Shown here: positions 28,197-38,020 of the stretch, in pieces
Numbering within the stretch: position 1 is the stretch's first letter
Layout of the letters: every line of letters begins with the position of its first letter
Assembly (NCBI RefSeq): GCF_000020125.1
Contig: NC_010676.1
Location: forward strand, 62,001 to 126,000
Origin: Paraburkholderia phytofirmans PsJN
GTDB lineage: Bacteria; Pseudomonadota; Gammaproteobacteria; Burkholderiales; Burkholderiaceae
Reading direction: 5' to 3'
Length of the DNA: 64,000 bases
Position numbers and translations under genes: made by a program
Notes under the pieces: generated by a model
Told to the model about the DNA's origin: nothing
The model's database searches: none
Seen by the model: only the letters and a program-made list of their open reading frames with translations

Positions 28197-28223
28197 GGTA
28201 AAGATTTGCGATTGCGGATCGTC
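28197..28223 (+). promoter_or_regulatory. OrbS-type promoter for NRPS operon
   Basis: GGTAAAGA (28197-28204), 15 bases, then CGTC (28220-28223). It lies 65 bases before the preferred NRPS start and should drive orbI through the formyltransferase gene. Confidence 0.75.
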
Positions 28224-28287
28224 ACACCAATGAAGCGGCCCATTGCGGCCTGCGACTTGGCCTATGCGGCCAGTTCTAACGGATTTC

Positions 28288-31200
28288 ATGCCCATGACGA
28301 GCTTCCCGATTGCGTTGCACCACCAGATCCACGCGATGGCGCGCATCGATCCCGATGCGCCCGCGCTAGCGTCTTTTACGCCACATACCGTGCGGCTGAC
28401 GCGCGGCGAACTGGATAGCCGCGCAGCGCGCCTTGCCGCGCAACTGCGCGCGGCGGGTGTGACGACTGAAGTGCGCGTGGGTGTTTGCGTCGCGAGGTCG
28501 TGCGATCTGTTCGTCGCGTTGCTCGCAGTATTGAAGGCGGGCGGCGTATTCGTCGCGCTTGATCCGCGTCATCCGGCGGCACGCCTCGATTGGGTCGCGC
28601 GGGATGCGGGGCTCATGCACGGCATCGTCGATGGTTCCGCCGATGCGGCGATGCGCGCGCGTTTCACGCAATGCTTCGATGTCGCAAGCGCTGCTGCGAC
28701 AGATGCAGCAGCGCCGCGTTTCGACGGCGATGAAGCAAACACGCCGGTGCATCCGCGTGCGGCGGCCTACATGATCTACACGTCGGGTTCGACGGGCACG
28801 CCCAAAGCCGTTGCCGTTGAACACGGACCGCTTGCCGCGCACGGTGAAGCGCTGGCCGACTCGTTGCCGATCGGTGCAAATGACCGCGTGCTGCATTTCG
28901 CATCGGTCAATTTCGACGTTTCAATCGAAGCATGGTTAGTACCGCTAGCCGTCGGCGGCAGCGTGGTGATCAGCGACCCGCCGCCGTTCGCGCCGGAAAC
29001 CACGCATGCGTTCATGCTGCGCGAAGGCATCACCAATACGACACTGCCGCCCGCTTATGTGCGCGAGTTCGCGAACGTTTGCGAGCGCCTCGGCGTGCCG
29101 CCTTCGTTGCGCACGCTGCTGTTCGGCGGCGAAGCGATGTCGCAAGACAGTTTCGACGAGATTCGCCGCGTGTTCCCCGCAGTGCGTCTGGTCAACGGCT
29201 ACGGTCCGACCGAGGCGGTGATTTCGCCGATGCTGTGGCCCGTCGATCCGGGCATGACACCGCTGCTCGACGACGGCAACGGCTTCGCATCGCTGCCGAT
29301 CGGTTGGCCAATTGGGCGGCGCGTGGCGCGCATCGACGGCGCGGCGCGACAGGGTGAAAGCGGTGAACTGCTGCTAGGCGGCGTGTGTCTCGCGCGTGGC
29401 TACCATGGCCGCGCTGCACTCACGGCGGAACGTTTTCTGCCGGACGCGAGCGGCGAACCGGGCGAGCGCATTTACCGCACCGGCGACCTCGCGCGCGAAC
29501 GCGTGGACGGTTCGTTCGACTATCTCGGCCGCATCGACGATCAGGTTCAGGTGCGCGGCGTGCGCGTCGAGCCTGGCGAAATCGCTGCTTGTCTGCTGAC
29601 GCATCCGGCGGTGGCCGATGCGGGTGTGCTGGCTGAAACGGCCGGCGGCCGAACGCAATTGATCGCTTGCTTCGTGCTGCACGAGGAACTCGACGATGCC
29701 GCGCTGCAAACGCATCTCGCCGCGCATCTGCCGCAGGCGTGGATGCCGCATCGGTTGGTGCGCTTCGAGCGCCTGCCGTACACGCTGAACGGCAAGCTCG
29801 ATCGTGCCGCGTTGCGCGACTTCATTGCCAAGATGCCGGCGGTTGTCCATGTGAATCATGTGGCGCCTCGAACCGCCACGGAAACGCGCCTCGCCGCGCT
29901 TTGGCAAACCTTGCTGAGCGACCCGGCGCCGATCGGTTGCGCCGACCGTTTCTTCGCACGCGGTGGCGATTCGCTTGCAGCGATGCAATTGCAGGCAGCG
30001 ATCCGTATCGAATGGCGCGTGAATTTGCGGCTCGACGCATTGTTCGACGATCAACCGCTCGAAGCACTAGCGCGTTTGATCGATGACAGCGAGACCGAAA
30101 CGTCGATGGGTTCGCATGCCATCACCGTAGTGCAGACGACCGACGCGCCGTTCGTCGACCGTGCCGCCTCGTTCGCGCAGCAGCGTTTCTGGGTGCTCGC
30201 ACAAACGCAGGACGCCGGCGCGGCCTATCACGTCGCCGTGCAATGGGACGTGCAGGGCGCGCTAGAGATAGGCACACTGCAACGCGCGCTTGACTGTCTG
30301 ATCGCCCGTCATCAGGCGTGGCGAACCACGCTGGTCGAGTCCGACGACGGCATCGTCATCCAGCGCATTCATGCCCGCTTGCCGGTGCCGGTCGTGCAAT
30401 TCGATTTGCGGGCTTGCGACGAGGCCGAACGCACGTCACGTTTGGTGGAGTTGACCGAGCAGCAAGTCGGCACGGCTTTCGATCTGTCTAAAGGTCCGCT
30501 CGTGCGCGCCGCGCTCGTCACGCTCACCAACGACACGCAGCGCTTTCTGTTGACCACGCATCATTCGATCAGCGACGGCTGGAGTTCGCGCTGCGCCTTC
30601 GACGAACTGCGCGCCGCCTACGCAGCCTTCGCTGTGGGAAGCGAGCCGCAATTGCCCACGTTGGCCATCCAGTATGCCGACTATGCGCAATGGCAACGCG
30701 ACTGGCTCGCAGCCGGCGAAGCAGACAGGCAACTGGCTTACTGGCGCGACGCACTGCGCGATGCACCCGAAGCGCTAGCCTTGCCGCTCGACCGCCCACG
30801 CTCACCGGAACACGACTATCGCGGCGGCCGGGTTGCGCTGCGGTTGCCTATTGCGCTTTCCGAGGCCGTGCGCGAAACTGCGCGACGCGTGCAGGCGTCG
30901 CCGTTCACTGTACTGCTCGCCGCCTTCGACGCCTGGCTTTACCGGTTGACCGGCACGAGCGATATAGTCGTGGCCGCGCCGATCGCGCATCGGCAACGCG
31001 CGGAGACCGCGCCGTTGGTGGGCCTTTTCCTCAACACGCTTGCGCTGCGCGCGCGTGTCGCGCCGGACCAATCGTTCGCCGCGCTGCTCGATGGCGTGCG
31101 CCGCTCCGCATTCGACGCGTTCGCGCATCAGGATGTGCCGTTCGATCAGGTGCTCGACGCCGTTAAGCCGCCGGTGCGGCGCGGCGATGCGTGGCTCAAG

Positions 31201-34200
31201 GTGAAGTTCGCGCAGCAGTTCGATCTGGAGTTGTCGGCTGAATTGCCGGGCGCTTCGGTGCGCATGTCGCCGGGTCTGGATCTTGCCGCCCGCTTCGACT
31301 ATGCACTCGATTTCACCGACGATTCGCGCGGCATCGAACTGGTCGTCGCTTATGCGCTCGACGGTATCGATGAAGCGACCGCTCACGCGTGGCTGCACAG
31401 CTACGCCGCGCTCGTCGCCGATGCCGTGCGCGATCCGCAGCGCGCGATTGCCGAACTGGATTGCGCGGATAGCGCCGACTATCGCGCTGCACGGCGTGGC
31501 CGTGAATTCCAGCCGGCGGCCGACAACGTGCTCGCGCTGTTCGCGCGGCACGCACGTAAGACGCCGGATCGCGTGGCGCTCGCGGATGCCGAGACGCAAC
31601 TCACGTACGCCGAAGTCGATGCGGCGTCCGACCGTATCGCATTTGCTTTGCGTCAACGTGGGGTCGGCGCGGAGCAGCCGGTGGCGGTATGTATCGAGCG
31701 GTCGGTGCGCTTTGCCGTCGCGCTGATCGGCGTGATGAAGTCCGGTGCGTACGTCGTGCCGCTCGATCCTGCCGCGCCGCGTGAGCGTCTGACTGCTTCC
31801 GTCGAAGCGTGTGGCGCGCGATGGATTTTGACGGCGAATCAAACGCAGGCTATGGCCGCGGTAGGCGCGGCAAGCACGCTCGATTTCGATGCGCTCACGC
31901 AAGCGTCATCGCCGGCGAGCGTGGAAGAGGCAACCGCATCACCCGCGACCCCTTTGGCGAACCAGGCCGCCTACCTGATCTTCACCTCCGGCTCGACCGG
32001 CACGCCGAAAGGCGTCGTCATCTCGCACGGAGCGCTGGCCGACTACGTCGAAGGCATGCTCGACGAACTCGCATTCGCCGCCGATGCATCCATGGCAATG
32101 GTCTCCACCGTCGCCGCCGATCTCGGCCACACCACGTTATTCGGTGCGCTCTGTTCGGGCCGCACGCTGCATCTATTGCCCGCGCAATGCGCATTCGATC
32201 CCGATCGATTCGCCCACGAAATGCGCACGCGCAACGTCGGCATTCTCAAGATCGTGCCGAGCCACTTGCATGCACTGCTCGACGCGCAGCATCCGGCCGA
32301 CGTGCTGCCCGCGCATGCGCTTGTGATGGGAGGCGAAACGTTGCCGTGGTCGCTGGTCGAGCGGATCGCGGCACTGAATCCGACTTGCCGCGTCATCAAT
32401 CACTATGGTCCGACTGAAGCAACGGTAGGCGCATTGACATGCGACACATCCGCGTCCGCTCAAGCCGCGTTGCGTACGCTGAGCACGCGTAGCGCACAAG
32501 CGGTGCCGCTCGGTCTGCCGTTGCCGAACGCATATGCTTGCGTGCTCGACAGCCATGGCGCGAGCGTGCCGCCGGGCGCGATCGGCGAGTTGTATCTCGG
32601 CGGACCAGGTTTGGCGCGCGGTTATCTGAATCGCGCTGCGGCGACCGCAGAGCGTTTCGTGCCGAATCCGTTTGCGCCTGGCGAGCGTCTCTATCGAACG
32701 GGCGATCGCGTGAGATTGCGTGCCGACCGCCGGCTGGATTCTCTGGGCCGCCTCGACGATCAGGTCAAGATTCGCGGCTACCGCGTCGAACCTGGCGAAG
32801 TCAGTGCGGCACTGCGTGCGCTCGACGGTATCGTTCAGGCCGAAACGCTGGCCGTAGAGCACGATGGGCGCTTGCGTCTGGCCTCGTTCGTCGCCTTGGC
32901 GAGCGACGCCCGCTTCGACGAAGCCGCATTGCGCGCGACGTTGAGCGCGCGTCTGCCGGACTACATGGTGCCGGCGGTATTGCAGCATGTCGCTGCGTTG
33001 CCGGTGACCGCCAACGGCAAGGTGGATCGCGCGGCATTGCGGGCGCTGGCGACTGCACCGGCGCCAGCGGTAGCCGCGGGCGACGCGCCGCAAAACGCAA
33101 CAGAAGAAGCGCTCGCCGCGGTATGGAAAGACGTGCTCAAAGCAGAACGCGTGGGCCGCGATGACAACTTCTTCGAACTGGGCGGCGACTCGATTCTGGT
33201 GTTGCAGGTAATCGCCCGTTCGCGCAAGCGCGGTGTGCGTTTTACACCGAAGCAACTGTTCGATGCGCCAACGCTCGCGCAACTCGCACGTGTCGCAACG
33301 ACAGTGGACGTCACCGCACAGGCCGCGCCGGCTGCATCGAAGTCACAGCCTGTACCAGCCAAAGCCGAGCACTCCGCCACGCTCACGCCCGCACAACTGC
33401 GTTTCTTCGCACTGGATATTCCGCGACGTGGTCACTGGAATCAATCCATCGAGCTCGACACGCAAGTACCGTTCGACTTCGATGCGTTCGCGCGCGCATT
33501 CGAAACGCTGCTGACATATCATGAGATTTTTCGTCAGCGTTTCACGCCAGTCGGTGCGCAAGGCGAATGGCGTCTAGAGCTAGCCGAGCGCGCATTCGAA
33601 ACACTGCCGCTCGCCGCGAGTTCCGCGCGCGACGAAGCCGATGCGCTAGCCCAATTCGACGCCTTGCAGAGCACGCTCGATCTGACGCACGGCCCGCTCG
33701 TCTGCGCGCTGGCCGCGCTGCTGCCGGACGGCACCACGAAGCTCTATCTGGCGATCCACCACATCATCGTCGACGGCGTGACGTGGCGTGTGTTGCTCGA
33801 TGACCTCGACGCCGCCTATCGCGCCGCTTGCGAGCGTCGCAGCGTGCGTCTTGCGTCGACGGGAACGAGTGCGCAGGAATGGGCGGCACGGCTCGCACGC
33901 GCAGCACTCGACATCAAGAACTCGCCGTTTGCCGCCGAGCTACCGTACTGGGCCGCGCTCGCCGCGCCCTACGACGATCTGCCGCTCGACCGTCCGCAAG
34001 CCAAGGCGACCAACGCCGACGCGCAATCCGTGATCCAGACCATCGACGCCGATCTGACACGCGCCGCATTGACGGAAGCGAACGCCGCGTACCGCACGCA
34101 GATGATCGAACTGCTGATCGCGGCGCTGGCGCAGTCGCTTGACATGCCTGTTTGCCGTATCGAACTCGAAGGCCACGGCCGTGAGGCTGTGTTCGACGAT

Positions 34201-37200
34201 GTCGATGTCAGCCGCACGCCTGGCTGGCTCACGAGTCATTACCCGGTGCAGTTCACGCTTGAAAGCACGCCGGCGGCCACGCTCGGCGCAGTCAAGGACA
34301 CGCTGCGCGCGGTGCCGAACAAGGGCCTCGGTTTTGGCGTGCTGTGCCACTACGGCGACCCGGCGACGCGTGCGACGCTCGCCGCCGTGCCGCGCCCGCA
34401 TGTGACGTTCAACTATCTCGGCCAGTTCGACGCACCGCGCGAAGCGGCGCTCGTGCCGCGTTTCGGCGGCGCGGGCCGCGAACGCGATCCGGCGGGACCG
34501 ATCGGCAATGCGTTGGCGATTCACGCCTATATCGACGGCGACGCCACACGAACGCTCAAAATCCATTGGGTCTACGGAGCGACGCAATTCGAGCGTGCTA
34601 CCGTGGAGGCCATCGCGCAGCGCTTTGAAAGCGCGCTCGCGGCTTTGACGGCGGCATGCGCGGCGCGTCTCGCGCAACGCGGCGGTGGCGCGACGCCTGG
34701 CGACTATCCGCTCGCGCGCATGGGCGGCTTGACGCAGGCCGCGCTCGAACGCTTGCCGCTCGATTTGCGCAGCATCGACGATATCTATCCGCTTTCGCCG
34801 ATGCAGCACGGCATTCTGTTCCACTCGTTGTTCGCGCCCGAGCAGTCCACCTATGTGAATCAACTGGTCGCGACCTTGATCGATCCGGACGTGGAGCGTC
34901 TGCGCGCGGCGTTCGAAGCCGCCGTGCCACGCCACGACATTCTGCGCACCAGCTTCACGCCGGACGAAGCGACGCCGATGCAGATCGTGCATCGCCAGGC
35001 GCGTATGCCGGTCGACATTCTCGATTGGCGCGAGCGTGGCGCGCACGCGCATGATGCATTCGAAGCCTGGCTCCGCGCCGACCGTGCGCGCGGTTTCGAT
35101 CTGACGTCGCCGCCGCTGATGCGCGTCGCACTGATCCGCATCACGGATGACGCCTGGCGTCTCGTCTGGACGCGTCACCACTTGCTGCTCGACGGCTGGA
35201 GCACGGCGCGTTTCTTCGCCGACGTGCTGCGCGACTATATCGAGCCGCCGCGTCCGCAACCCTTCGCGTCGCCCGCGAAAACGCGCTATCGCGACTTCAT
35301 CGCGTGGCTGGCCGCGCGCGACACGGACAGTGAACGCGCTTTCTGGCTGCAGCGTCTCGCGTCGCTCGACGAACCGACGCTGGTTGCCGAGCGCGAGTCC
35401 GCGAGCGGCCGGGAATCGCAGCATCTCACGCGGCGTGAAACGATCGACGCAGCGACCACGGCGCGACTTACCGAAACCGCGCGCCGTCTGAAAGTCACGG
35501 TCAACACGATGGTGCAGGGCGCGTGGGCGCTAGCACTGCAGCGCATGACGCATCACACGGCCGTCGCGTTCGGCGCGACCGTCGCCGGCCGTCCAGATGC
35601 GTTGCCGGACGTCGATACCGTGCTGGGTCTTTTCATCAACACGCTGCCGGTGATTACGGCGCCGTTGCCGCAACGCCGTGCATCGGAATGGCTGCACGAT
35701 TTGCAGCGAGACAACGCCGCGGCCGCGGAGCACGCGCATACGCCGCTCTATGAAATCCAGCAATGGGCGGGACAAGGTGGCGGCGCGCTGTTCGACACGC
35801 TGGTCGTGTTCGAAAACTATCCCGTGGACGAAGCATGGCAAGGCCGCGACGAGCGCGCGCTCAAGCTGCGTGAATTGCGCAATATCGAAGCGACCGACTT
35901 CGCGCTCACGCTCGTGATCGAAGCGGGCGCGACGCTCACGATCGACTACGGCTACGACGCCGCGCAACTCGATGAAGCGCGCGTCGCCGCATTGCATCGC
36001 GCATTTGCCGCGTGCCTCGCGGGGTTGATCGCCGATGCGGATGCACCGCTCGGCACGATTTCGATTTCCACCGCCGACGATCTGGCCGCGCTGGCGCGTT
36101 TCAACTCGACCGAGCAAGTGTGGCCAGGCACGCAGCAGCAGGCGCTGCATCGCCAGTTCGAACAGAAGGCATTGGCGTCGCCTGAGGCGATTGCGCTTGA
36201 ATTTGTCGATGCGCTAGGGCACACGCAGCAGATGAGCTACGGCGAACTGGATGCGAATGCCGATCGCGTCGCCGCCTCGCTTATCCAAGCCGGCGTGCGC
36301 GCGGACACGGCAGTGGCGCTGTGTGTCGAGCGCTCGTTCGACATGGTCGTGGCGCTGATCGGCGTGCTCAAAGCGGGCGCGGCCTACTTGCCGATCGATC
36401 CCGACTATCCGGCGGACCGCATCGCGTATCTGCTCGACGACGCGAAACCCGCAGTTGTCCTGACGCAGCCGCATCTGCTGGAACGTGTCATGGCAGCGGT
36501 CGACAGAACACGCGTGAGCATCCTCGCCGTCGACGCACTACGCGGCGCCGACTTTACGCTCAGCGCTCCCGTGCCGGTCGCGCCCGATCAACTGGCCTAC
36601 CTGATCTACACGTCCGGTTCCACAGGCAAGCCCAAAGGCGCTGGCAATACGCATCGCGCGCTGGCGAACCGCATTGCGTGGATGCAGGACGTGTATCGCC
36701 TCGACGCCAACGACGTCGTGTTGCACAAGACGCCGTTCGGTTTCGACGTGTCGGTTTGGGAGTTCGTGTGGCCACTCGCCATCGGCGCGAAGCTCGCAAT
36801 CGCGGCGCCGGGCGACCATCGCGATCCGGCGCGACTGGTCGCAGCCATCGAAACGCATCGCGTCACGACGCTGCATTTCGTTCCGTCGATGCTCGCGGCC
36901 TTCGCCGCGCATCTGGAAGACTTTCGTGCGGCGGCGCGTTGTGCGAGCGTCGAGCGAATCGTCGCCAGCGGCGAGGCGCTTGCGCCGGAACTGGTGGCGC
37001 GCGTCGCCGGACAATTGCCGCACGCGCGGCTCTACAACCTCTACGGCCCGACGGAAGCCGCCATCGACGTTTCGCATTGGACGTGCGACGCGCGCGATGC
37101 CGACGCGGCATCCGTGCCGATCGGTCACCCGATTGCCAACCTGCAATTGCAAGTGCTCGACGCGGCGTTGCAACCGCTGCCGCAAGGCGCGATCGGCGAA

Positions 37201-37986
37201 CTGTACCTGGGCGGCGTGGGCCTGGCGCGCGGCTACCTCGGCCGTGCCGCGCTGACGGCGGAACGCTTCGTTCCCGATCCGTTCTCGCGCGGCGCGCGGC
37301 TGTATCGAACCGGCGACCTTGCGCGTCGTCGCGCGGATGGTGCGCTCGACTATCTCGGCCGCATGGATACGCAAGTGAAATTGCGTGGCCAGCGGATCGA
37401 GCCCGGCGAAATCGAAGCGCTGCTGCGCGCGACGCCGGGCGTGCACGATGCCGTGGTGATCGTGCGTGACGAGCAATTGATCGGCTACGTGGCGTGCGGT
37501 GCGGACAACGCACTCGATACACAGGCGCTGCTCGACGATTTGCGTGCGCAACTGCCGTCATACATGGTGCCGTCATACCTGATCGCGATGGATGCTCTGC
37601 CGGTCACGCCGAACGGAAAATGCGACCGTCACGCATTGCCGGTTCCCGTGCGTGGCACCGCTTCAGAAAGCGCTACATGCGTGGCCGCCACCGAGACAGA
37701 GCGCGAACTTGCCGAGATCTGGAAACGCGTGCTGCGCGTCGACACGATTGGCCGCGACGACGACTTCTTCGCGCTGGGCGGCCACTCGTTGCTCGCGACG
37801 CAAGCCAACGCGCAGGCGAATCTGCACTGGACGCTGATCCTGCCGCTACGCACCCTGTTCGACGAGCGCACGTTGCAGCGCTGCGCCGCCGCGATCGACC
37901 GCGCGCTCGCCGAGCGCGACGCGCATGGCGCAGGCGATACCGCTAGCGCGATCGATGCGCTGCTCGACGAATTCGAACTGCAATAA
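28288..37986 (+). CDS. orbI: Three-module NRPS, A-T-C-A-T-E-C-A-T (hOrn - D-Asp - Ser)
   Basis: 3232 aa from ATG 28288 (ATG 28294 equally possible; an upstream TTG is unlikely). Module 1: A (YTSGSTG near 160), T (GGDS near 558), no starter C. Module 2: C (HHSISDG near 757), A (FTSGSTG near 1230), T (GGDS near 1631), then an epimerase (HHIIVDGVTW near 1821). Module 3: C (HHLLLDGWS near 2295), A (near 2773), T (GGHS near 3163). Eight-to-ten-residue codes read by alignment to GrsA: module 1 DVETLGGIS(K), module 2 DLTKVGHVG(K), close to the Asp code, module 3 DVWHVSLID(K), one change from the Ser code. The order equals OrbI of ornibactin synthesis. Confidence 0.93.
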   Translation: MPMTSFPIALHHQIHAMARIDPDAPALASFTPHTVRLTRGELDSRAARLAAQLRAAGVTTEVRVGVCVARSCDLFVALLAVLKAGGVFVALDPRHPAARLDWVARDAGLMHGIVDGSADAAMRARFTQCFDVASAAATDAAAPRFDGDEANTPVHPRAAAYMIYTSGSTGTPKAVAVEHGPLAAHGEALADSLPIGANDRVLHFASVNFDVSIEAWLVPLAVGGSVVISDPPPFAPETTHAFMLREGITNTTLPPAYVREFANVCERLGVPPSLRTLLFGGEAMSQDSFDEIRRVFPAVRLVNGYGPTEAVISPMLWPVDPGMTPLLDDGNGFASLPIGWPIGRRVARIDGAARQGESGELLLGGVCLARGYHGRAALTAERFLPDASGEPGERIYRTGDLARERVDGSFDYLGRIDDQVQVRGVRVEPGEIAACLLTHPAVADAGVLAETAGGRTQLIACFVLHEELDDAALQTHLAAHLPQAWMPHRLVRFERLPYTLNGKLDRAALRDFIAKMPAVVHVNHVAPRTATETRLAALWQTLLSDPAPIGCADRFFARGGDSLAAMQLQAAIRIEWRVNLRLDALFDDQPLEALARLIDDSETETSMGSHAITVVQTTDAPFVDRAASFAQQRFWVLAQTQDAGAAYHVAVQWDVQGALEIGTLQRALDCLIARHQAWRTTLVESDDGIVIQRIHARLPVPVVQFDLRACDEAERTSRLVELTEQQVGTAFDLSKGPLVRAALVTLTNDTQRFLLTTHHSISDGWSSRCAFDELRAAYAAFAVGSEPQLPTLAIQYADYAQWQRDWLAAGEADRQLAYWRDALRDAPEALALPLDRPRSPEHDYRGGRVALRLPIALSEAVRETARRVQASPFTVLLAAFDAWLYRLTGTSDIVVAAPIAHRQRAETAPLVGLFLNTLALRARVAPDQSFAALLDGVRRSAFDAFAHQDVPFDQVLDAVKPPVRRGDAWLKVKFAQQFDLELSAELPGASVRMSPGLDLAARFDYALDFTDDSRGIELVVAYALDGIDEATAHAWLHSYAALVADAVRDPQRAIAELDCADSADYRAARRGREFQPAADNVLALFARHARKTPDRVALADAETQLTYAEVDAASDRIAFALRQRGVGAEQPVAVCIERSVRFAVALIGVMKSGAYVVPLDPAAPRERLTASVEACGARWILTANQTQAMAAVGAASTLDFDALTQASSPASVEEATASPATPLANQAAYLIFTSGSTGTPKGVVISHGALADYVEGMLDELAFAADASMAMVSTVAADLGHTTLFGALCSGRTLHLLPAQCAFDPDRFAHEMRTRNVGILKIVPSHLHALLDAQHPADVLPAHALVMGGETLPWSLVERIAALNPTCRVINHYGPTEATVGALTCDTSASAQAALRTLSTRSAQAVPLGLPLPNAYACVLDSHGASVPPGAIGELYLGGPGLARGYLNRAAATAERFVPNPFAPGERLYRTGDRVRLRADRRLDSLGRLDDQVKIRGYRVEPGEVSAALRALDGIVQAETLAVEHDGRLRLASFVALASDARFDEAALRATLSARLPDYMVPAVLQHVAALPVTANGKVDRAALRALATAPAPAVAAGDAPQNATEEALAAVWKDVLKAERVGRDDNFFELGGDSILVLQVIARSRKRGVRFTPKQLFDAPTLAQLARVATTVDVTAQAAPAASKSQPVPAKAEHSATLTPAQLRFFALDIPRRGHWNQSIELDTQVPFDFDAFARAFETLLTYHEIFRQRFTPVGAQGEWRLELAERAFETLPLAASSARDEADALAQFDALQSTLDLTHGPLVCALAALLPDGTTKLYLAIHHIIVDGVTWRVLLDDLDAAYRAACERRSVRLASTGTSAQEWAARLARAALDIKNSPFAAELPYWAALAAPYDDLPLDRPQAKATNADAQSVIQTIDADLTRAALTEANAAYRTQMIELLIAALAQSLDMPVCRIELEGHGREAVFDDVDVSRTPGWLTSHYPVQFTLESTPAATLGAVKDTLRAVPNKGLGFGVLCHYGDPATRATLAAVPRPHVTFNYLGQFDAPREAALVPRFGGAGRERDPAGPIGNALAIHAYIDGDATRTLKIHWVYGATQFERATVEAIAQRFESALAALTAACAARLAQRGGGATPGDYPLARMGGLTQAALERLPLDLRSIDDIYPLSPMQHGILFHSLFAPEQSTYVNQLVATLIDPDVERLRAAFEAAVPRHDILRTSFTPDEATPMQIVHRQARMPVDILDWRERGAHAHDAFEAWLRADRARGFDLTSPPLMRVALIRITDDAWRLVWTRHHLLLDGWSTARFFADVLRDYIEPPRPQPFASPAKTRYRDFIAWLAARDTDSERAFWLQRLASLDEPTLVAERESASGRESQHLTRRETIDAATTARLTETARRLKVTVNTMVQGAWALALQRMTHHTAVAFGATVAGRPDALPDVDTVLGLFINTLPVITAPLPQRRASEWLHDLQRDNAAAAEHAHTPLYEIQQWAGQGGGALFDTLVVFENYPVDEAWQGRDERALKLRELRNIEATDFALTLVIEAGATLTIDYGYDAAQLDEARVAALHRAFAACLAGLIADADAPLGTISISTADDLAALARFNSTEQVWPGTQQQALHRQFEQKALASPEAIALEFVDALGHTQQMSYGELDANADRVAASLIQAGVRADTAVALCVERSFDMVVALIGVLKAGAAYLPIDPDYPADRIAYLLDDAKPAVVLTQPHLLERVMAAVDRTRVSILAVDALRGADFTLSAPVPVAPDQLAYLIYTSGSTGKPKGAGNTHRALANRIAWMQDVYRLDANDVVLHKTPFGFDVSVWEFVWPLAIGAKLAIAAPGDHRDPARLVAAIETHRVTTLHFVPSMLAAFAAHLEDFRAAARCASVERIVASGEALAPELVARVAGQLPHARLYNLYGPTEAAIDVSHWTCDARDADAASVPIGHPIANLQLQVLDAALQPLPQGAIGELYLGGVGLARGYLGRAALTAERFVPDPFSRGARLYRTGDLARRRADGALDYLGRMDTQVKLRGQRIEPGEIEALLRATPGVHDAVVIVRDEQLIGYVACGADNALDTQALLDDLRAQLPSYMVPSYLIAMDALPVTPNGKCDRHALPVPVRGTASESATCVAATETERELAEIWKRVLRVDTIGRDDDFFALGGHSLLATQANAQANLHWTLILPLRTLFDERTLQRCAAAIDRALAERDAHGAGDTASAIDALLDEFELQ

Positions 37987-38020
37987 GCCAACACGTCGAC
38001 CCGTACTGAGACCACTTAGC

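Larger units (their letters stand above)
28003..28287. other. Divergent control region, exporter and NRPS genes
   Basis: 285 bases holding two outward-facing sigma-type promoters 69 bases apart, listed separately. The interval between them (28130-28196) is rich in GCGC runs plus the A-tract AAATAAAAACAG, with no further motif recognised. Confidence 0.7.

Noticed and set aside
33940..35424. 494-codon minus-strand open frame inside the NRPS gene
   Set aside because: It lies wholly under conserved NRPS epimerase and condensation domains and shows shadow-type composition.
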